Origin: Pararhizobium_B sp963760965
GTDB lineage: Bacteria; Pseudomonadota; Alphaproteobacteria; Rhizobiales; Rhizobiaceae
NCBI GenBank assembly: GCA_963760965.1
Contig: CAVXEW010000002.1
Span: forward strand, 248,001-312,000
Direction of reading: 5' to 3'
DNA length: 64,000 nt
Shown: in pieces, positions 59,326-64,000 of the stretch
Layout: the number at the start of each line of letters is the position of its first letter
Position numbering within the stretch: the stretch's first letter is position 1
Program-made: the position numbers and the translations under genes
The notes under the pieces: generated by a model
Database searches by the model: none
Told to the model about the DNA's origin: nothing
The model's input: the letters and a program-made list of their open reading frames with translations, nothing else

Positions 59326-61305
59326 ATGCGTTTTGGAAGCGATCGGCAAGGCAGAGCCGGGATTCAGACATTGGAGGATCCGGCTCTGCCCACGCCCGAT
59401 CGCCCGGCCGAAGTCGATCCACGCTGGGAGCCGGAGATCGTCGGCCGACAATCCGTCTCGCAGGGGCCGCCTGGCGACTTGGACAGGCTGCTTCGCATCC
59501 TCGGCATAAGGAAGGCTGTCCTGGCGGAGGCGCGGAAGCGCGCCGCGCGCAACTTGACCTCGCTCGAGCAGGAACTCATCGCCTCGGGCGCTGTCGATGC
59601 AGCCGACTTCTACGGTGCCGTCGCGGCGATGCTGGAGGTGCCTTTCATCGACGCGGTCGCGCCCTCCACTGTTGTCGTCAGCGAGCACATCGACAGCGCG
59701 CTTGTCCGTCCGGAGCGCCTGAGCGCGGAGATCGGCGGGCGGCTCCGGCACGTGGTCGCCCCGAGGGCGGACCAGGTCGGCCAGCTGGCCAGGTTCATCG
59801 CCGACAAGCCGGCGTTGCGCGGACGGTTCGCGGTGACGACGCCAGCCGCCATCCGCGAGGCGGTCTGGAGCTGCCGCTCCGGGCCCCGCGCGCGGGAGAC
59901 CGTGCGCGCGCTCTTCGAGCGGAACATGGCGGACAGTGCGCGGCTCGTCATGACGGGTGCGCAGGGCTTCTGCTTCGGCCTGCTCCTCGCGTTGCTGGCC
60001 ATGACGGGCAATGCCGCACCGGCGGGCGCGCTCGTCCTGCTCCATCTGGTACTGTCGGTCTTCTTCTTCGGCTGCATAGCGCTGCGCATGGTGGCGCTGC
60101 TCGCGTACCGGAAGCCTGTCCCCCGGGTGCTTCCGCGGGGGGCCGACCAGCCAACCGCGCGCTATTCCGTCCTCGTCGCCCTCTACGACGAGGCGGCGAT
60201 GGTACCCCAGCTCGTCGCCTCCCTCTCCCGCCTCGAGTGGCCGCGCAGCCTCATCGAGATCAAGCTGGTCTGCGAGGCGGACGACGCGCCGACCGTGCAG
60301 GCACTGGAGGCGATGCGGCTGCCGCCGGAGTTCGAAATCGTCAGGGTGCCGGCGATCGGCCCGCGTACCAAGCCCAAGGCGCTGCATTACGCCCTCTCCG
60401 GCGTCAGCGGCGACTACCTTGTGATTTACGATGCGGAAGACCGGCCGCACCCCGAGCAGCTGCTTGAGGCCTTCGCCACCTTCCGGCAGTCGGACCCGCG
60501 CGTAGCCTACCTCCAGGCGCCGCTGGTCATCAGCAACGCGCGCGGATCGAAGTGGTCAGCCGTCTTCGCACTGGAATATGCCGGTCTCTTCAGGGGACTG
60601 CTGCCGTTTCTCGCGAAACAGCGTCTGCCGATGCCCCTCGGCGGGACCTCGAACCATTTCCGGCTGGACGTATTGAAGGCCAGCGGTGCGTGGGACCCGT
60701 ACAACGTGACAGAAGACGCGGATCTCGGCCTGCGGCTCTTTCGGCAAGGCTATCTCGGCGGCGTGCTCAACAAGGCGACTCAGGAGACTGCGCCGGTCGC
60801 CTTCGTCCCGTGGATGCGGCAGCGCACAAGATGGCTGAAGGGCTGGCTGCAAACCTGGCTCGTCCTGATGCGCGCACCACTCAGGCTGACGCGCGAAATG
60901 GGCCTGCGAGCGTTCCTCGTATTCCAGGTGCTGATCGCGGGCATGCTCCTGTCGGCACTCGGCCACCCTCTCCTGATCGGTTTCGTAGGCTGGGGCATCC
61001 TTGCCGTCATGCGAGGAAACCTGTCCCCCGGAATCTCGCTCGAACTCGGTGCTCTTCGGCATCGATGTCGTCAATTTCTTCGGGTGCTATCTCGCATTCA
61101 TCCTGCTTGCGCGGAGGGCGATGATCCCGGAAGAGCGCAGGCGGGTGGGGCGTCGCTGGGCCTTCGTCCCGATCTACTGGCTGGCGATGTCGTACTCCGC
61201 CTGGCGCGCGCTGATCGAACTCACGAGGAAGCCGTTCTACTGGGCAAAGACGCCCCACGTACCGCGGCCGATGTCCGCCGGCGCTTCGACTACGGCGCGG
61301 GCTGA
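59326..61305 (+). CDS. GT2 family glycosyltransferase, C-terminus frameshifted
   Basis: 659 codons as it stands from ATG 59326. Residues 1-~190 resemble the GspE N-terminal-like domain that some GT2 synthases carry (LEQELIASGAVDAADFYGAVAAMLEVPFID). Two membrane helices at ~213-260, then a cellulose-synthase-like catalytic domain: YSVLVALYDEAAMVP, YDAEDRPHPEQLLEAF (DxD), EDADLGLRLFRQGY and QRTRWLKGWLQTW (Q..RW). After about 61025 the frame no longer matches: the natural ending lies one base over (next entry). It probably made a surface or extracellular glycan. Start by GGGACAG 3 bases from ATG. Confidence 0.85.
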   Translation: MRFGSDRQGRAGIQTLEDPALPTPDRPAEVDPRWEPEIVGRQSVSQGPPGDLDRLLRILGIRKAVLAEARKRAARNLTSLEQELIASGAVDAADFYGAVAAMLEVPFIDAVAPSTVVVSEHIDSALVRPERLSAEIGGRLRHVVAPRADQVGQLARFIADKPALRGRFAVTTPAAIREAVWSCRSGPRARETVRALFERNMADSARLVMTGAQGFCFGLLLALLAMTGNAAPAGALVLLHLVLSVFFFGCIALRMVALLAYRKPVPRVLPRGADQPTARYSVLVALYDEAAMVPQLVASLSRLEWPRSLIEIKLVCEADDAPTVQALEAMRLPPEFEIVRVPAIGPRTKPKALHYALSGVSGDYLVIYDAEDRPHPEQLLEAFATFRQSDPRVAYLQAPLVISNARGSKWSAVFALEYAGLFRGLLPFLAKQRLPMPLGGTSNHFRLDVLKASGAWDPYNVTEDADLGLRLFRQGYLGGVLNKATQETAPVAFVPWMRQRTRWLKGWLQTWLVLMRAPLRLTREMGLRAFLVFQVLIAGMLLSALGHPLLIGFVGWGILAVMRGNLSPGISLELGALRHRCRQFLRVLSRIHPACAEGDDPGRAQAGGASLGLRPDLLAGDVVLRLARADRTHEEAVLLGKDAPRTAADVRRRFDYGAG

Positions 61306-61312
61306 AGGCTGA
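61028..61312 (+). pseudogene. Displaced C-terminal segment of the GT2 glycosyltransferase
   Basis: In the +1-shifted frame 61028-61312 the translation reads SVLFGIDVVNFFGCYLAF (membrane helix), a basic loop ARRAMIPEERRRVGRR, FVPIYWLAMSYSAWRALIE and KPFYWAKTPH, the standard last ~80 residues of this GT2 family. A single extra base in the C run at 61025-61029 would explain the shift. It is either a real inactivating indel or a sequencing error at a homopolymer; rejoined, the protein would be about 661 residues. Confidence 0.85.
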
Positions 61313-61345
61313 TGGGGCATCGCCGGCAGGCGAGAGACGAACGGC

Positions 61346-62245
61346 TCAATCCGGCGTGTCCGGGGCCGGCGCTTCGCGCCTCGCCGCCAGCACCGTCCGG
61401 ACGAACTCCTGCAAGGTCGCGTTGCCGGAAGGACCGGAAAGGCCGCAGTCCCCCATGCGCTGCTGGACCTGCGCGATTTCGCCCGCCAGTTCGCCCCGCA
61501 GGCCGAGCGCCACGAGGGTCGCCGCGCTCTCGCGCATTTCCGCTGCGCGGCGCAAGCCGTGGCGAAGAGTGCGCTCGAACTGGTAAGGAGCCATGGAGGG
61601 CAGATCGAGACCGGGATAGCTGGCCGCCAGCGACGTCATGATCTCGTCAAAACAGCCGGAGGCCTCGGCCGCCAGCAGCGCCTCCACCGTGATCGCTTCA
61701 AGCCCCTTGACGAAGAGCGACCGCACCATCTTGACCGCCGTCGCCGCGCCCGGCTCGCTGCCGACGACGCGCCCGTCGAAGCCCAGCCGGGACATCTGCG
61801 TCCAGAGCACCTCGGCCCGGGCGCCGGCAAGCAGGACAGGGGTCCGGTGGCCGCGCGGCCGGACCGGCCCCATGACCGCCATGTCCAGGTATTCCGCACC
61901 GGCTTCCGTCACCAGCGCGGCAGTCTCCCGCTTGCGCCCCGGGGAGACGGAATTGAGGTCGATCACGACCTGCCCCTGAACAAGGTGCGGCAGCAGCGAC
62001 CGCACGGCCTCGAGGCTCTGGTCGGCGGTGACGGCGCTGACGATCCAGTCGGCTTCACCCAGCGCGCCTGGTTCCGTGGCGATGGTCACCGCCCTCTCCC
62101 GCATGGCAGATCGCATGGCCTCGGACAGGGCAGGATCATCGAGAAGGATGTCGTAGGCGGCGATGCTGCTGTCGGCGTCCGCCGCAGCCAGGCTGTCGCA
62201 GAAGGCGCGCGCCGCCTCGCCGAACCCCAGAAAGCCGATCCTCAT
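61346..62245 (-). CDS. NAD(P)-dependent dehydrogenase, 3-hydroxyisobutyrate dehydrogenase-like
   Basis: 299 residues from ATG 62245 with GGAGCG 6 bases before. N-terminal Rossmann domain begins MRIGFLGFGEAARAFCDSLAAA (GxGxxA motif). DLNSVSPGRKRETAALV and VMGPVRPRGHRTPVLLAG mark the beta-hydroxyacid dehydrogenase family with a DUF1932-like C-terminal domain (GLEAITVEALLAAEASGCFDEI). Substrate unknown. Same strand as the GntR gene upstream, with a 201-base gap that shows no gene. Confidence 0.88.
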   Translation of the reverse strand: MRIGFLGFGEAARAFCDSLAAADADSSIAAYDILLDDPALSEAMRSAMRERAVTIATEPGALGEADWIVSAVTADQSLEAVRSLLPHLVQGQVVIDLNSVSPGRKRETAALVTEAGAEYLDMAVMGPVRPRGHRTPVLLAGARAEVLWTQMSRLGFDGRVVGSEPGAATAVKMVRSLFVKGLEAITVEALLAAEASGCFDEIMTSLAASYPGLDLPSMAPYQFERTLRHGLRRAAEMRESAATLVALGLRGELAGEIAQVQQRMGDCGLSGPSGNATLQEFVRTVLAARREAPAPDTPD

Positions 62246-62446
62246 CGCGTTCGCTCCGCCGCTCCCCTGCTTGCCTGCGCGGCCCCGCACGGCCGGGACG
62301 CGGGCGACACGATCCACGAAGTGTGCGCGCGGCGCAAGGTGCGGGGCAACCGATCCTGCGCGCTTGCCCGCAGCACCGGCCCGGGCTCGCTTGCCTGCCG
62401 ATCCCGGCCGGCCCCGGGGAACCACGCCTGGCAGCTCCCCTTCTCT

Positions 62447-63223
62447 TCAATGGTCCCCGCCTGCGGGTCGCGGGCAGTCCACCACGAGGGCCAGTCCGGG
62501 CACGCGCAGCATCAGGCTTCGCCTCCCGTCCATCAGGTAGTCGAGATTGCCACGCGCGATGCGGGCATGCTCGCGGGCGAGGGCCTCCGCCCGGCTTCCC
62601 TCGCGCGCGGCGATGGCCGCGACGATCGCGCGGTGCTGCGCCTGCGCAATGTTCAGGGAACGGCGGAAGGCGGAAATCTTCGTGCTGTCGGGAAGGAATG
62701 CGGAGGGCGAGGCGAACGGAAGGCGACAGGCCCGTCGTACCTCCATGCGCACGATCTTGCTCGCGCAGAGACCGGCCAGCTCCTCGTGGAAGCGGGCATT
62801 GAGCTCGGAATAGCCTTCAAAGTCGACGTCTCCGGGCTCTTCGCCGAAGCAGGCGTCGAGTTGCCCCAGAAGCACCTCCATCCGTGCGAGTTCCTCGGCA
62901 GGCACGCCGCGTTCGGCGGCAAGGCGCGCGGCCGTCCCCTCCAGTACGCCGCGCAGCTCGATGGCGTCGACCACGTCGGCCAAGCCGAAGCTTCGCACGA
63001 CAAAGCCGCCGTTGCGCGCCCGTTCCAGAAGCCCTTCCTCTACCAGACGGGACATCGCCTCGCGCACCGGCGTGCGCGAGATCTGCAGATCCTCGGCCAG
63101 CGGTACCTCGTAGAGGCGCGTGCCACCGGCCAGTTCGCCGCCGAGGATGCGCCGGCGCAGTTCGATCAGCGCGCGCATCGCATGTGTCCTGGCTTCGGTC
63201 GGCTCGGCCATTTCCCCTCGCAT
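62447..63223 (-). CDS. GntR-family regulator with FCD domain
   Basis: 258 residues from ATG 63223; a second ATG at 63211 has AGGGG very close ahead and may be used instead. The winged helix (residues ~16-80) has LRRRILGGELAGGTRLYEVPLAEDLQISRTPVREAMSRLVEEGLLERARNGGFVV, typical of the FadR subfamily. The FCD domain has FHEELAGLCASKIVRMEVRR and AQHRAIVAAIAAREGSRAEALAREH, including ligand His. It regulates small-acid metabolism in known cases and likely controls its neighbours: the dehydrogenase downstream and the divergent acyl-CoA synthetase. Confidence 0.93.
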   Translation of the reverse strand: MRGEMAEPTEARTHAMRALIELRRRILGGELAGGTRLYEVPLAEDLQISRTPVREAMSRLVEEGLLERARNGGFVVRSFGLADVVDAIELRGVLEGTAARLAAERGVPAEELARMEVLLGQLDACFGEEPGDVDFEGYSELNARFHEELAGLCASKIVRMEVRRACRLPFASPSAFLPDSTKISAFRRSLNIAQAQHRAIVAAIAAREGSRAEALAREHARIARGNLDYLMDGRRSLMLRVPGLALVVDCPRPAGGDH

Positions 63224-63445
63224 CGCGGCAATCGAGGCCCGCAGAGGTTCCTACACCCTGCGAGGGGACGACGGCAAACTGCCGTTTCGACAGAGGGCCC
63301 CGCGCGACCACGGCCGGCCGCGAACACGCCGGCCGGAAAATGATTTCGCAGCCTCATGGATTGTCCCGCACATTTGTCGTTAGATACCGGGCGGAGCGGG
63401 AAGCCGGCCGCGCAAGCCGGAACGGCTCCGCCCGGGAGGAAAGCA
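63224..63445. promoter_or_regulatory. Divergent region between GntR and acyl-CoA synthetase, with two inverted repeats
   Basis: 222 bp. ACGGCA-AAC-TGCCGT at 63271-63285 is a 6-bp inverted repeat of operator size. CGGCCGGC at 63311-63318 and GCCGGCCG at 63328-63335 are perfect 8-bp arms around nine bases and could form a strong hairpin. Either may be the binding site of the adjacent GntR protein. GGGAGGA at 63434 is the ribosome site of the synthetase. Confidence 0.42.
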
Positions 63446-64000
63446 ATGGGACAGTCTGCTGGCGAAATGGACGCACAAACCGCGGAGTACCGCGAAGCCT
63501 ATGCGAACTTCCGCCTGGAAGAGATTACCGGGAAGCTGCAGGGAAGCCTCGAGGAGGGCATCAACGCCTGCGTGGAATGCTGCGACCGGCACGTGCCGTC
63601 CGGCCGCACCGCGCTGGAATGGGAGGGCCAGGACGGCAAGCGGACCAGCTACACGTTCGCGCGCCTTCAGGAGCTCTCGGCGCGCTTCGCCGGCTTCTTG
63701 AAGTCGCGGGGAATTCTTCCCGGCGACGTCGTTGCCGGAATGCTGCCACGCACGCCCGAGCTTCTCGTCACCATCCTCGGCACCTGGCGGGCGGGGGCGG
63801 TGTACCAGCCGCTGTTCACGGCGTTCGGGCCCATGGCGATCGCCCATCGTCTCAAGACCAGCGATGCAAAGCTGCTGGTGACCGATGCAGCGAACCGGCC
63901 GAAGCTCGACGACATCGAGGCAGCGCCGCCGGTCGCGGTCGTACATGCGGGCGGGGACGCCGGCACGGGAAGATCGGGCGACCTCGACTTCCACGCCGAG
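63446..64000 (+). CDS. Acyl-CoA synthetase (AMP-binding), 5' part (3' end outside window)
   Basis: At least 185 residues open to the right edge. Start ATG 63446 has GGGAGGA 5 bases upstream. Begins MGQSAGEMDAQTAEYREAYA. VPSGRTALEWEG, TYTFARLQELSARFAGFLKSRGI-like (SYTFARLQELSARFAG) and VVAGMLPRTPELLVTILGTWRAGAVYQPLFTAFG match the N-terminal domain of acetyl/propionyl/medium-chain acyl-CoA synthetases. The catalytic P-loop and C-terminal Lys are beyond the edge, so activity cannot be checked. Divergent from the GntR gene that may control it. Confidence 0.92.
   Translation, partial: MGQSAGEMDAQTAEYREAYANFRLEEITGKLQGSLEEGINACVECCDRHVPSGRTALEWEGQDGKRTSYTFARLQELSARFAGFLKSRGILPGDVVAGMLPRTPELLVTILGTWRAGAVYQPLFTAFGPMAIAHRLKTSDAKLLVTDAANRPKLDDIEAAPPVAVVHAGGDAGTGRSGDLDFHAE

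Overview
The window reads as a GC-rich alphaproteobacterial chromosome segment, most likely from the order Hyphomicrobiales (the rhizobia/Brucella group). The evidence is the flagellar set: MotC and MotE, a FliK/MotD-type hook-length protein, FlaF and FlbT, and an FtcR/Rem-type regulator all sit inside one flagellar island. A PodJ-like polarity protein and a degenerate copy of a dispersed intergenic repeat that I recognise from Mesorhizobium-like genomes fit the same placement. I could not compare databases, so the genus is open. I saw no tRNA, rRNA, CRISPR array, insertion sequence or prophage.

Layout. 1-1374: end of a histone-deacetylase-family gene, a CAP-domain lipoprotein and a small membrane protein. 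1448-8518: the four known ligase-associated DNA repair genes (ATP-dependent ligase, MBL-fold exonuclease, Lhr-like helicase, PdeM phosphoesterase) in two divergent arms, with a TPR-methyltransferase placed in the rightward arm just before the helicase. 9013-40886: a flagellar island of about 32 kb. The leftward arm is motA-fliM-fliN-fliG-flhB. The rightward arm runs flgF-fliI-orf-flgBC-fliE-flgG-flgA-flgI-motE-flgH-fliL-fliP, flagellin, fliH-like-motB-motC-fliK-transglycosylase, ftcR, flgE-flgK-flgL-flaF-flbT-flgD-fliQ-flhA-fliR, fliJ-like, flgJ, flgN-like and one unknown gene. Start/stop overlaps of the ATGA or GTGA kind join many neighbours, which implies long translationally coupled transcripts.

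41001-46779: a TIGR02186/TauE-SafE membrane pair and a 1,284-residue PodJ-like protein. 47132-53367: a fatty-acid-oxidation run (acyl-CoA dehydrogenase, thiolase, PaiB-like flavin protein, bifunctional FadB/FadJ-type enzyme) behind an upstream region with two perfect palindromes. 53445-64000: an accessory stretch with an acyltransferase, a DsbA-fold isomerase, an HTH-S24 regulator, TerB-like, DoxX and sterol-desaturase-family proteins, a solute-binding protein, a glycosyltransferase whose last ~95 residues are frameshifted, a dehydrogenase, a GntR regulator and the start of an acyl-CoA synthetase.

The island encodes export apparatus (FlhA, FlhB, FliP, FliQ, FliR, FliI and cryptic FliH/FliJ/FlgN candidates), rod, rings and hook (FlgA-L, FliE, FliK), motor (MotA, MotB, MotC, MotE, FliG, FliM, FliN), filament, and flagellin/flagellar control (FlaF, FlbT, FtcR). 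FliF, FliO, FliD, VisN/VisR and chemotaxis genes are not in the window. The most interesting candidates for new biology are the methyltransferase inside the DNA-repair cluster, a leader-ORF-plus-hairpin arrangement ahead of the fliH-like gene, and the unnamed genes of the flagellar island.
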